The position numbers and the translations under genes are program-made. Positions 15,093 to 23,106 of a DNA stretch of 24,050 nucleotides are shown here, one piece after another. The notes under the pieces were generated by a model. The model was given only the letters and a program-made list of their open reading frames with translations, was not told the origin of the DNA and did no database searches. The stretch's first letter is position 1. Every line of letters begins with the position of its first letter. The DNA comes from Lachnospiraceae bacterium (GTDB taxonomy: Bacteria; Bacillota_A; Clostridia; Lachnospirales; Lachnospiraceae), in NCBI GenBank assembly GCA_003446335.1, contig DMAZ01000070.1, positions 1-24,050 of the forward strand, read 5' to 3'.

Positions 15093-16634
15093 TCAGCGTT
15101 TTTTATTCACTCTGTCGAAAGTATCCAGCACTTTCTTTTCCGGTTCCCCCGTAGCGAGAGACACAATCACATTTGCCGCAAGTCCGAACAGGAAAGCCGG
15201 AAGCAGCTCATAAACAGCTAAAACGCCTCCCATGGGAGCTATGATAAATTTCCATACGAATATCATTATTCCCCCGACGAGCATTCCCGCCAGCGCCCCC
15301 TGCTTGTTGGAGCGTCTCCAGAACAGCGCAATCAACATTGTCGGTCCGAAAGCTGCGCCGAAGCCGGCCCATGCAAATGACACGACACGGAATACGGAAC
15401 TATTCGGATTCCATGCAAGGATAAGCGCGAAGAGCGCGATTCCCGCGACCGTTGCTCTTGCGATGATCATGGAGGTCCTGTTACTCATTCTGATATTCAG
15501 GAAATCATGTACGATATCCTGCGAAACACTGGATGATGCGGCGAGAAGCTGCGAGTCTGCGGTAGACATGGTAGCCGCAAGAATACCTGCAAGAATTACA
15601 CCTGCAATCAATGCGAAGAAAAGTCCGTTCCGGCTCATGAGATCTGCCATCTTGATAATGACTGTCTCCGAATCGGAGCTCGTTGTGAGCATCGGGATCT
15701 TCCCTGCTACAGAAACACTGTACCCTATAACACCGATAAAGACAGCAATGGCCATGGAAAGAATGACCCAGATCGTAGCGATGCGTCTGGACGTGACGAG
15801 TTCCTCCTCCTTGCGGATACCCATGAAACGGAGAAGAATGTGAGGCATGCCAAAATATCCCAGTCCCCATGCCAGTGTGGATACAATACTGAACACACCG
15901 AAACTGGAGGCCTGTCCGGTCGCTGCGTCGTATCCCTGGGTCGGATTAAGATATCCCGGAAGAGCTTTTGCATTTTCGATGACCGTTCCCATTCCTCCGG
16001 CCTGATTTATGCCGAAAAAGACAATGGCGACCAGCGCGATCGACATAAAAATACTCTGTACCAGGTCAGTTGTGGATACGGCGAGGAACCCGCCGAGTAC
16101 CGTATAGCTGATAATGATCAAGGCGCCAAAAATCATGGCCGCATGATATTCCACTCCCAGAAGACTGTTAAAAAGAGTTCCGACCGCTTTGAATCCGGAG
16201 GCTGTGTACGGAACAAAGAAAATGATAATGATAAGAGCTGCCACTAACGAGATCAGATGCTTGTTGTCGTTATATCTTCTGGAGAAAAAATCGGGAATAG
16301 TAAAAGCACCGATCTCGTCCGAGTAACGGCGAAGCTTTCTGGCAACGAGAAGGAAATTAAGATACGTACCGATTACGAGACCGATAACAGTCCAGCTCAC
16401 CTCCGCAACACCCGCTATATAAGCAAGTCCGGGAAGCCCCATGAGCAGATAGGAACTCATATCAGAAGCTTCCGCGCTCATAGCCGTGACGATCGGACCG
16501 AGCGAACGTCCGCCGATAAAGAAATCACTGGAAGTATTTCCGCTGCCCATGCGGTTAAAATAAAGACCGATCAGCAGCATACCGCCCAGATAACATATGA
16601 TTGTAACAATGATAACAATCTGTGCACCTGTCAT
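15093..16634 (-). CDS. putP: Sodium/proline symporter PutP (SSS family)
   Basis: This 513-residue protein has about 13 hydrophobic helices, the usual size and topology of PutP. Signatures include FFIGGRSLGPIVTAMSAEAS then DMSSYLLMGLPG (the sodium/proline-binding region), FTIPDFFSRRYNDNK, and TASGFKAVGTLFNSLLGVEY. It imports proline with Na+, for nutrition or osmoprotection. ATG 16634 is chosen because AGGGGA lies upstream with about 6-nt spacing; an ATG at 16652 in the same frame has no ribosome binding site. An extended -10 promoter is at 16729-16737. No proline catabolic genes are adjacent. Closely related SSS members carry other solutes, so proline is the best but not the only candidate. 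Confidence 0.93.
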   Translation of the reverse strand: MTGAQIVIIVTIICYLGGMLLIGLYFNRMGSGNTSSDFFIGGRSLGPIVTAMSAEASDMSSYLLMGLPGLAYIAGVAEVSWTVIGLVIGTYLNFLLVARKLRRYSDEIGAFTIPDFFSRRYNDNKHLISLVAALIIIIFFVPYTASGFKAVGTLFNSLLGVEYHAAMIFGALIIISYTVLGGFLAVSTTDLVQSIFMSIALVAIVFFGINQAGGMGTVIENAKALPGYLNPTQGYDAATGQASSFGVFSIVSTLAWGLGYFGMPHILLRFMGIRKEEELVTSRRIATIWVILSMAIAVFIGVIGYSVSVAGKIPMLTTSSDSETVIIKMADLMSRNGLFFALIAGVILAGILAATMSTADSQLLAASSSVSQDIVHDFLNIRMSNRTSMIIARATVAGIALFALILAWNPNSSVFRVVSFAWAGFGAAFGPTMLIALFWRRSNKQGALAGMLVGGIMIFVWKFIIAPMGGVLAVYELLPAFLFGLAANVIVSLATGEPEKKVLDTFDRVNKKR

Positions 16635-16728
16635 AATAAATCCCCTTTTCATTAAATAATATGACCGCTCTGCGGCCTTCGCGCATTTTTATATACATAA
16701 GATGTATAGCATCTCGCGAATAGACAGC

Positions 16729-16737
16729 ATTATATCA
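16729..16737 (-). promoter_or_regulatory. Extended -10 promoter of putP
   Basis: TGA followed by TATAAT (16737-16729) on the minus strand, with no convincing -35. The roughly 85-nt leader that follows contains a 7-bp AT-rich inverted repeat (16692-16708, TATACAT/ATGTATA), which could be an operator. Confidence 0.6.
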
Positions 16738-16788
16738 CACATGCATTAAGAATAAAATAGAGAACAGAGTACAGAATAAAAATAGAAC

Positions 16789-16847
16789 AAAAAAGATGGT
16801 TCCACATAAAAAACAGCTTATTTAAGCGGTTTTTTATGTGGAACCAT
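16789..16847 (-). terminator. Very long hairpin terminator after the TetR gene
   Basis: Residues 16796-16814 (ATGGTTCCACATAAAAAAC) and 16829-16847 are perfect inverted repeats of 19 bp. After one A/G mismatch the inner GCTTA/TAAGC continues the stem, leaving almost no loop. On the minus strand the stem is followed by C and six Ts (16794-16789). The position, 58 nt after the TetR stop, fits a terminator, but the stem is about twice the usual length. Confidence 0.75.
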
Positions 16848-16905
16848 TTTAGACATTATTGTTGATGAAAGACAGTATTTTTATCGTTTATGACACAGGG
16901 CAGTC

Positions 16906-17499
16906 TTATTTTACACTCTGTAATCCCTGAATAAAAACAGGAGTCATTCGATCGGAATAATTGGACAGGGAGTACTCTCCGCCGCACAGGCACCAGTCAT
17001 AGAGAAGCGCTCTCTCCCAGAGCGCGTAGGACCTAGTGATCTCATTCTCTGTCATATCTGAACGGAGCTCCCCCTTTGCTTTTCCTTCCAGAACAATTTT
17101 TCGGATCAGTTTAAAATATGTGCGGTTCCGATCCAGAAGTGATTTCTCCCCCTGCGCAAGGAGCTGCGTAGAGAGGAGCCTCGCCAGGAGATCCCTCGAT
17201 ATGCCATCCTCGATCATTACGAAAAGCTCATGATTCAGATAGCATAATTTCTCGGCTGAGCTCAGATCCTCATTAATATTTCTCCTGATCTCTTCATACT
17301 TCTCATCAAAAACATAGGCCAGCGTACCGAGAAGAGCATCCTTTCCTTCAAAATAATGATAGAAAGAACCTCTGGATGTTCTTGACTCACTGATAATATC
17401 TTCAATCGTCGTGTTCTCATATCCCTGTTCATAAAACAGTTTCCATGCAGCGGATATAATTTTCCCTTTTGTGTTGCGCGTATTCCTTTTGTCTTTCAT
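16906..17499 (-). CDS. TetR-family transcriptional regulator
   Basis: This 197-residue protein has an N-terminal TetR helix-turn-helix (about 10-56): GKIISAAWKLFYEQGYENTT, IEDIISESRTSRGSFYHYF. The C-terminal helices form the ligand and dimer domain and do not match a subfamily I can name. The start overlaps the stop of the PHP phosphatase gene by 4 nt (ATGA), so the two are translationally coupled. Such regulators usually repress their own operon or a nearby transporter, and the coupled phosphatase is the obvious candidate partner. A long hairpin terminator follows. Confidence 0.93.
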   Translation of the reverse strand: MKDKRNTRNTKGKIISAAWKLFYEQGYENTTIEDIISESRTSRGSFYHYFEGKDALLGTLAYVFDEKYEEIRRNINEDLSSAEKLCYLNHELFVMIEDGISRDLLARLLSTQLLAQGEKSLLDRNRTYFKLIRKIVLEGKAKGELRSDMTENEITRSYALWERALLYDWCLCGGEYSLSNYSDRMTPVFIQGLQSVK

Positions 17500-18326
17500 A
17501 TATCCAGATAAGTTACCCTTTCAAGCTTGCAGCGTTCTGCCAATTTCAGTGCTTCCTGCATGGAAAACGGGTTGATGACCATATCGGGTCTGTGCGCGTC
17601 ACAGCCGAAAATCACCTTATTGCCGACTTCTCCCGCAATTTTCCAGAAAAGTTCTCTGGGATAATGCCGCCCTTCATAAATGCCGAGGAAATTAATTTCC
17701 AGAGGAATATCCAGTTTTTTGGCATGTATGCACAGATGCCTCATCTCCCTTTCATAGTCCTCCTCGGGACCCACAAAATACAGGAGATCCGGATGGGCAA
17801 CACATGCAAATCTCCCTGTTTCCATGGCTTCTTTTACCTGCACAACATATCTGTGAAGCTTCCGGACACTCGGCGACGGCATGCCGCTGTAGGCATCCCC
17901 CATCTCGTTGCCGAGAAAATGCTGTCCAAGTATAAAATAGTCAAAAGGATACTGATCCGTAAGCTGTGTCAGCGCTTCAAAATAAGCCGGATAATACTCA
18001 ACTTCCAGTCCCAGCTTTATATCGATATCATCTCTGTATTCTTCCTTCAGATTTCCGATCGTGGCTGCATACTCTTCGAGCTGAGAAACATCCATGCGAT
18101 ATGTTGACCTGTAACCTTTCGGAAACGGATACGGTGTATGATCGGAGAAGCCAAGCACCTTCATTCCGCCTTCTATCGCATTCTCGATATATTCGCGTTC
18201 CAATCCTTCCGCATGACGGCATCTCCAGGTGTGCGTGTGGTAATTGGCAGAGAGTACCGGTATATCGGACGCGTCAAAATTCCCCTTTTTAAGGAGTGTC
18301 TTTATAAAACGTTCCGGATGTATCAT
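17496..18326 (-). CDS. PHP-family histidinol-phosphatase (HisK type)
   Basis: This 276-residue metal-dependent phosphatase is the usual size for HisK/HisJ-type enzymes. PHP metal motifs are clear: NYHTHTWRCRHAEG (His30, His32), GFSDHTPYPF (Asp62, His63), LGLEVEYYP, LGQHFLG, VAHPDLLYF and GCDAHRPD. The reaction would be histidinol phosphate to histidinol, the penultimate reaction pathway step of histidine synthesis, but PHP proteins also include other phosphoesterases and no other his genes are nearby. ATG 18326 has GGAGG 8 nt upstream. It is first in a two-gene unit with the TetR regulator. No convincing promoter could be assigned in the 274-nt gap upstream. Confidence 0.88.
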   Translation of the reverse strand: MIHPERFIKTLLKKGNFDASDIPVLSANYHTHTWRCRHAEGLEREYIENAIEGGMKVLGFSDHTPYPFPKGYRSTYRMDVSQLEEYAATIGNLKEEYRDDIDIKLGLEVEYYPAYFEALTQLTDQYPFDYFILGQHFLGNEMGDAYSGMPSPSVRKLHRYVVQVKEAMETGRFACVAHPDLLYFVGPEEDYEREMRHLCIHAKKLDIPLEINFLGIYEGRHYPRELFWKIAGEVGNKVIFGCDAHRPDMVINPFSMQEALKLAERCKLERVTYLDI

Positions 18327-18600
18327 CTTCTATTCCTCCCTGTGGCAGTGTCCATACATCTGTTCATCATCTATCATACAACCATGCCCCCTGCAATTTC
18401 CAGCCTTTTCATGGGCTTTTACCTTTTTTCCGGAAGACTTTTTCTCTCTTTTTTCATATTGAAGACGTACAGGACCCGCGATATACTTGTCATATACATT
18501 TCTTATCTGTGCACTCTATTCCAGACTTTTCAAATCACACGATCTTTTTTCTATCCCTCGTTTCCCGGACTGCTTTGTATAACATAGAAAGGAGTATTTT

Positions 18601-19446
18601 ATGAGAGTAATCATACAGGATGATTTTGACCTGAAAAAAATAGCCGTGAGCGGGCAGTGCTTTCGGGTCCGGCTTCTTAATAACGGCTACTGGAGATTTA
18701 TATGCAGGGATGAAGTCTGCTACATCCGACCGCTCTGCGACAAGTACGAATTTGATGTCATATGCAGTCCGGGAAGCTGGGATTCTTTCTGGATGGACTA
18801 TTTTGATCTGGACCGTGATTACGCGGAAATACGCGAGAGTATCACAACAGATAATGCCTTTATCCAAAAAGCAGTACAGGAAGGGGCAGGAATCCGGGTC
18901 CTGAGACAGGATCCCTGGGAAATGCTGATCACCTTCATCATTTCCCAGAGAAAAAATATTCCCTCGATACGGAAGACAGTGGAATGGCTGGCTGAACATG
19001 CCGGTCATGAAATCAATACTCCGTTTGAAAGATTACATGCTTTCCCAAGCCCCGAAGAACTTGTGGAGTTCGGCAGCGAAGGACTTGAGTCTGCTTCGCT
19101 CGGTTATCGCCTTCCCTACATTGAAGACGCTATCGCGAGAGTCTACGGAGGCGTTCTCGATCTTGATGCACTTGGCCTACTGGAGGATGAGGCTCTTTTC
19201 GACAGGCTCATGAAGGTTCACGGCGTAGGCAAAAAAGTCGCCAATTGTGTCTGCCTTTTCGCATACGGCCGGGTCTCCCGCACACCGATCGATACCTGGA
19301 TCCGCCGAATGATCGCAGAGGAATGTGACGGCCGTGATCCTTTCCCCGGATTCGGCGATATCGCAGGCATTATCCAGCAATATGTCTTCTATACAGAACA
19401 GGTACACAAGTATGACAACGGTCCGGGTGCCCGCATGCGTGTATAA
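18601..19446 (+). CDS. OGG-type 8-oxoguanine DNA glycosylase / AP lyase
   Basis: This 281-residue base-excision repair enzyme has an N-terminal OGG domain (about 1-105; QDDFDLKKIAVSGQCFRV). The HhH-GPD fold follows. The helix-hairpin-helix LMKVHGVGKKVANCVCLFAY carries the catalytic Lys212 (equivalent of human OGG1 Lys249), and TPIDTWIRR carries Asp231 (equivalent of Asp268). It should excise oxidised guanine and nick the DNA. ATG 18601 has AAAGGAG upstream. The 274-nt region before it holds no other gene I can support. It is transcribed away from the PHP gene. Confidence 0.92.
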   Translation: MRVIIQDDFDLKKIAVSGQCFRVRLLNNGYWRFICRDEVCYIRPLCDKYEFDVICSPGSWDSFWMDYFDLDRDYAEIRESITTDNAFIQKAVQEGAGIRVLRQDPWEMLITFIISQRKNIPSIRKTVEWLAEHAGHEINTPFERLHAFPSPEELVEFGSEGLESASLGYRLPYIEDAIARVYGGVLDLDALGLLEDEALFDRLMKVHGVGKKVANCVCLFAYGRVSRTPIDTWIRRMIAEECDGRDPFPGFGDIAGIIQQYVFYTEQVHKYDNGPGARMRV

Positions 19447-19464
19447 CAGACAGATGTTTACCTC

Positions 19465-19493
19465 TTGACATATTTCTCCTTAACTGCTATTGT
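19465..19493 (+). promoter_or_regulatory. Promoter of the lysine riboswitch-dapA unit
   Basis: Perfect TTGACA (19465-19470), a 17-nt spacer, then TATTGT (19488-19493). Transcription would start near 19500, just before the aptamer. Confidence 0.75.
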
Positions 19494-19504
19494 ATTCGAA
19501 AGTA

Positions 19505-19673
19505 AGAGGTAGAGGTCGCGCGTTTTATCAGTAGTATCACGGATGTGGCAGACACAGGCGAAGAGATGCGAAAGGAAAACGCGCCGAAAGGTCCTTTCTC
19601 TGCGGAAAGGATTCTTGGGCATGCAGTTAATAACTGTATGACTGTCATCTGAAAAGATGGGGGGCTATCCGAA
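19505..19673 (+). ncRNA. Lysine riboswitch (L box)
   Basis: The aptamer shows L-box landmarks: AGAGGTAGAGGTCGCGCG at the 5' end, a P2 helix pairing CGCGCGTTTT with AAAACGCGCC, GCCGAAAGG, then a hairpin, TTGGGCATGCAGTTAATAAC with TGTATGACTGTCATCTG, and GGGGGGCTATCCGAAG closing P1 (GGTAG with CTATC). It is followed by an intrinsic terminator and dapA. Binding of lysine should favour termination. It fills most of the 336-nt gap between the glycosylase gene and dapA. Confidence 0.94.
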
Positions 19674-19691
19674 GATACTGTAATCTTTGAT

Positions 19692-19717
19692 GCCGTTCCT
19701 CATGAACGGTGTTTTTT
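19692..19717 (+). terminator. Lysine-riboswitch expression-platform terminator
   Basis: CCGTTC (19693-19698), a 5-nt loop and GAACGG (19704-19709) form the stem; TG and six Ts (19712-19717) follow. It lies 65 nt before the dapA start. Confidence 0.88.
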
Positions 19718-19782
19718 ATGCATGATATTCGGACTGCAGTTACTTTCCCGAAATCTTTTGTCGATTTTGAAAGGAGAATAAA

Positions 19783-20667
19783 ATGGCTATTTTCAAGGGT
19801 GCAGGCGTCGCAATCGCCACTCCGTTCTTTGAGGACGGGTCTGTAAATTATGATGAATTCGGCAGACTGATCGAATTCCAGATCGCAAACGGCACAGATG
19901 CCATCATCGTCTGCGGAACAACAGGCGAATCAGCGACCCTCTCAGAGGAAGAACACATTGAAGTAATCAAGTACTGTATCGACAAGGTTGCGAAGAGAAT
20001 TCCGGTCATTGCCGGTACCGGATCAAACAGCACAGATACAGCCATTATGCTCTCCGTCGAAGCGGAGCAGGCCGGCGCTGACGGTCTTCTGATCGTTACT
20101 CCTTACTACAACAAGGCCACACAGAAGGGTCTGATAAAGCACTACAAAACGGTGGCTGCTGCTGTCAGTATCCCTATCATCCTGTACAATGTACCGAGCC
20201 GCACCGGCTGCAACATTCTTCCGGCCACAGCTGTCACTCTCTGCCGTGAAGTCGAAAATATCGTAGGAATAAAAGATGCGACCGGCAATATCAGCCAGAC
20301 AATCGAAATGATGCGTCTTGCAGACGGTTGTATTGATCTCTATTCCGGAAACGATGATCAGGTCCTTCCGCTCCTGGCATGCGGCGGTCTCGGAGTCATT
20401 TCCGTGCTCTCCAATATTGCTCCCCGCAAGACACATGATATGTGTGCTAAATTCTTTGAGGGAGATATCGCGGGAAGCAGAAAGATCCAGTATGACGCAA
20501 TACCGCTCATCAACGCTCTTTTCAGTGAAGTCAACCCGATCCCCGTCAAAAAGGCCCTTGAGTATATCGGCATTCAGGCGGGCCCGCTGCGCATGCCGCT
20601 GACTGAGCTGGAAGAGGAAAACGCCGCCCGTCTGAAAAAAGAGATGGAGAATTTCGGACTGATCTGA
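19783..20667 (+). CDS. dapA: 4-hydroxy-tetrahydrodipicolinate synthase
   Basis: This 294-residue cytoplasmic aldolase condenses pyruvate with aspartate semialdehyde, the committed step to diaminopimelate and lysine. Catalytic residues are in place: Schiff-base Lys164 in GIKDATG, Tyr135 in ILYNVPSRTG, Thr46 in the GTTGES loop, Tyr109 in TPYYN and Arg140. Length is normal. ATG 19783 has AAAGGAG 8 nt upstream. It is preceded by a lysine riboswitch, so it is feedback controlled at transcription. No other dap gene follows; the next gene is convergent and ends 6 nt away, leaving no room for a separate dapA terminator. Confidence 0.98.
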   Translation: MAIFKGAGVAIATPFFEDGSVNYDEFGRLIEFQIANGTDAIIVCGTTGESATLSEEEHIEVIKYCIDKVAKRIPVIAGTGSNSTDTAIMLSVEAEQAGADGLLIVTPYYNKATQKGLIKHYKTVAAAVSIPIILYNVPSRTGCNILPATAVTLCREVENIVGIKDATGNISQTIEMMRLADGCIDLYSGNDDQVLPLLACGGLGVISVLSNIAPRKTHDMCAKFFEGDIAGSRKIQYDAIPLINALFSEVNPIPVKKALEYIGIQAGPLRMPLTELEEENAARLKKEMENFGLI

Positions 20668-20673
20668 TGATGT

Positions 20674-21627
20674 TCACCTGGAAGTCTGATAGACAAGAAT
20701 ATCTCCCTGCCTGACGATCAACGCATCTGTCGCGAGGAGTATCGCCCCGTCGCGGATAAGGACCGAGACATCAATGCCGTCCTCACTCTCAATTTCGGAT
20801 ACACTGCGGTTCCTGAAAGTGCTGTTCTCATCTATTGTCACACTGATCGTATTATGCTCGGCATTTTTATTTCGCTGTGGTTCCTGCATCTGCGTATACT
20901 GTTCCACAAATCCGGCGGATATAATACCCGTCGGTATAGCCACAGCTCCGACTCCGAGGAATGTTATGACGACAGCCATAATACGTCCGAGAAGGGTCAC
21001 CGGATATATATCTCCGTATCCTACGGTAAAAATAGTCGCAACACTCCACCAGATGCCTGAAAAGGCATTCCGGAAGGCTTCCGGCTGTGCATCGTGTTCC
21101 ACACTGTACATGCAGAGAGAAGCCCCCATGATCAGGACCAGAATAATAAAGACAGATGATAAGATCTGATTCTTCTTCTCACTGAGTACAGTCGTAATGA
21201 CGTTAAAGGAATCATATGTTGCGTTCAGACGGAACAGATGGAAGATCCTGACGACCCTGAGCATCCGGAAGGCCGCAAAACCGTAAAGGAAGAAAAACGG
21301 CAGAATTGTCATCAAATCAATGATTCCGTCAAAGGAAACAATAAATTTCATTACAGCCTTCGGTCTGTCAAGATCCGGATAGAGATACTCCGCGGTCCAG
21401 ATTCGAAGGCTGTATTCTATGCAGAAAATACAGATCGTTATCGCCTCGATGACATTAAACACTTCGTGATAGGCGCTCAATTCCTCGAATGTGCTCATGA
21501 CCAATGCGAAAATATTCAGGACAATTGCAACAGCTATGACAATATCAAATGCCCGGCTGGGAATGTCTTCGCGATTTCCGATCTGCAGAATGTCAAATAT
21601 TCGCTTCTTAGATATCTTGTTCTTCAT
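20674..21627 (-). CDS. Voltage-gated K+ channel (Kv-like) with RCK_C/TrkA-C-like tail
   Basis: This 317-residue membrane protein has six helices in the Kv layout. S1-S3 lie within about 25-115. S4 has spaced arginines FRMLRVVRIFHLFRL (Arg121, Arg124, Arg127, Arg133). The pore helix and selectivity filter TVGYGD (201-206) are followed by S6 (about 213-240). A cytosolic tail (about 271-317) reads NRSVSEIESEDGIDVSVLIR then ATDALIVRQGDILVYQ, a TrkA-C/RCK_C-like pattern that in related channels senses nucleotide or ion. Start ATG 21627 has a weak GAGAGAG site upstream. No partner channel subunit is near. The barstar gene is 56 nt upstream on the same strand. Confidence 0.93.
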   Translation of the reverse strand: MKNKISKKRIFDILQIGNREDIPSRAFDIVIAVAIVLNIFALVMSTFEELSAYHEVFNVIEAITICIFCIEYSLRIWTAEYLYPDLDRPKAVMKFIVSFDGIIDLMTILPFFFLYGFAAFRMLRVVRIFHLFRLNATYDSFNVITTVLSEKKNQILSSVFIILVLIMGASLCMYSVEHDAQPEAFRNAFSGIWWSVATIFTVGYGDIYPVTLLGRIMAVVITFLGVGAVAIPTGIISAGFVEQYTQMQEPQRNKNAEHNTISVTIDENSTFRNRSVSEIESEDGIDVSVLIRDGAILLATDALIVRQGDILVYQTSR

Positions 21628-21683
21628 ATGCAGATCACTCTCTCAAATTCAAGTCTCAAGCGGATCCATTGCAGCTGCCCGGC

Positions 21684-21989
21684 TCAATACTCTTCCTCAT
21701 ATGCGTCATGATCCGATTCCTCATCGAAAAGAATCGTCAGCTCAGGATTCTCATCCGCTGCCGCTCTGCACATCGCCTGCAGTGCGGAATAATACTTGCC
21801 GAGTGCCTCCTCCACATATTCGTTCGTTATGAACACGATCGTTCTCTTCTCACCGCACTCCGTCAGCACATCGAACAGGGCATCCAGATTATTTCCATAA
21901 TAATCCGGAAGGGGAAGCGTTTCGGAAATTCTCCCGTGAAGTTCTTTTCTTGTCCTGACTTCTCTTATATCAATTCTATATATTTCCAT
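21684..21989 (-). CDS. Barstar-family ribonuclease inhibitor
   Basis: This 101-residue cytoplasmic protein has the barstar fold signature LPDYYGNNLDALFDVL. Tyr30, Asp36 and Asp40 correspond to barstar Tyr29, Asp35 and Asp39, the residues that plug the barnase active site. The tail is acidic (ESDHDAYEEEY). ATG 21989 is chosen as the first start with AGG nearby; an in-frame ATG at 22022 would add 11 residues. It follows the lipoprotein barnase gene by 110 nt on the same strand, the natural partner. Barstar normally protects the producer by binding barnase 1:1. The Kv channel gene is next downstream. Confidence 0.93.
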   Translation of the reverse strand: MEIYRIDIREVRTRKELHGRISETLPLPDYYGNNLDALFDVLTECGEKRTIVFITNEYVEEALGKYYSALQAMCRAAADENPELTILFDEESDHDAYEEEY

Positions 21990-22099
21990 ATTTATAACCT
22001 GTCTTTCCGCAGATAGCATCATGAGATACGTATACTAAAGGATCTTTCACTCTATCTGCTCTTTAGCTGTACGTTCCTGTATAAATGATGAACCGCCGA

Positions 22100-22783
22100 T
22101 TACTTCTCCCCATACAGAAGTTCAAAGTTCTCATAGTGATCGCCTGTATAATAAATCAGACCGTCATTTGAAAAAATAATGCGCTTTGCACCGCGCTTGG
22201 ATTTTCCCAGCGTATCGATATCACATTCGTGATACTCACGTCCTTTTTTCTCCGGAAGCCGACCTTCATAGTTGCCGAAATAATCGCCGCCGATACATTT
22301 GCCCGGAGCATAAGGCTCAAGAGAGCCGCCGGACCAGCCCAGCTTCTTTGCCTGCTTTTTGGTGATGAAATTCCCGGGAAGCTCACCATATGTGTGGAGA
22401 TAGAGCGCGACATCCTCTTTGGTCGTATAAATACCGTTCCTGTCGATCGCCGCAGGTTTGCTTTCGGATTTCCCGGAAAGGTCAATGTCTTCAACGTCTG
22501 ATCCCACTGAGCGCTCTGTCAGCGATACATCCTCACTGCCATAGGTCCCTGCTACGTCCTCCGCCGGAGACAGTTCACCGCTGTCATGGGAGTCTCCCGG
22601 ATTCTCTGTCAGAGAAAGATCACTGCCGGCGGCGGATACCGACAGATCAGAAGATTCCTCTGTCACGGAAGCCTGGTCCGTCCCTGAGGCGGGCTTTTTT
22701 CCGCAGCCGGTAAGGCCGGCCATGATCAGCATAAAAATAAGTATAAGGCCAACGATGCAGGTCTTTAATTTTCTTATACGCAT
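22100..22783 (-). CDS. Lipoprotein barnase-family ribonuclease
   Basis: A 227-residue protein. The N-terminus is a type II signal (IVGLILIFMLIMAGLTGCG) with lipobox Cys27, so the mature protein should be a membrane lipoprotein. A Ser/Asp/Glu-rich linker (about 28-115) precedes the barnase domain (about 116-227): AIDRNGIYTTKEDVALYLHT, LPGNFITKKQAKKLGW, APGKCIGGDYFGNYEGRLP, HECDIDT, AKRIIFSNDGLIYYTGDHYE. Catalytic residues are intact: Glu186 (barnase Glu73), Arg201 (Arg87) and His216 (His102), with Arg197 (Arg83) and Lys142 (Lys27). ATG 22783 is chosen because AGGAGG lies 11 nt upstream; an in-frame TTG 9 nt earlier sits too close to it. Its barstar partner follows. A lipid-anchored barnase with a long linker is unusual and could act on neighbouring cells. 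Confidence 0.94.
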   Translation of the reverse strand: MRIRKLKTCIVGLILIFMLIMAGLTGCGKKPASGTDQASVTEESSDLSVSAAGSDLSLTENPGDSHDSGELSPAEDVAGTYGSEDVSLTERSVGSDVEDIDLSGKSESKPAAIDRNGIYTTKEDVALYLHTYGELPGNFITKKQAKKLGWSGGSLEPYAPGKCIGGDYFGNYEGRLPEKKGREYHECDIDTLGKSKRGAKRIIFSNDGLIYYTGDHYENFELLYGEK

Positions 22784-22893
22784 AAGTGTCAAAACCTCCT
22801 TGAAAAAATCGATAATACAGCTACTATTATCTCACAGTTTTCTGTTCTTGTGTCATCAATTTGTCTAAAAACAAAACTTATCAGCCACTATAA

Positions 22894-22922
22894 TTGACAA
22901 AAATCACAAAAACATTTAATAT
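22894..22922 (+). promoter_or_regulatory. Promoter of the phosphohexomutase gene
   Basis: Perfect TTGACA (22894-22899), a 17-nt spacer and TAATAT (22917-22922). The transcript would start near 22929, giving a leader of about 178 nt. The region between the barnase gene and this gene (22784-23106) holds this promoter and the leader structures; no gene is seen. Confidence 0.6.
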
Positions 22923-22942
22923 TATTGTAAGAATGTTTGTTT

Positions 22943-23088
22943 CTTAAAACTGCGCATAAATCCGAAAAGACAGGTTTTCTCCATAAATTTGCTCTTGTCC
23001 GAATCTGTTTTTCGACAATTAATTCGACAGTTTTAAGTCTTACATGAAAACGAATAATGATGAGATACGGCCCTACTTACGTCGTATC
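22943..23088 (+). other. Structured 5' leader of the phosphohexomutase gene
   Basis: CTTAAAACTG (22943-22952) is a perfect 10-bp inverted repeat of CAGTTTTAAG (23028-23037), enclosing about 75 nt with a smaller hairpin (GAAAA/TTTTC). A second hairpin pairs GATACG (23064-23069) with CGTATC (23083-23088), ending 5 nt before the GGAGGG ribosome binding site. It does not match a riboswitch class I know. It may be a regulatory leader. Confidence 0.45.
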
Positions 23089-23106
23089 GGAATGGAGGGA
23101 TGTAAA

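Noticed and set aside
18327..18600. Small gene in the gap between the PHP phosphatase and the DNA glycosylase
   Set aside because: Open frames here are short, lack ribosome binding sites and resemble chance frames; I could not support a gene or a clear promoter.
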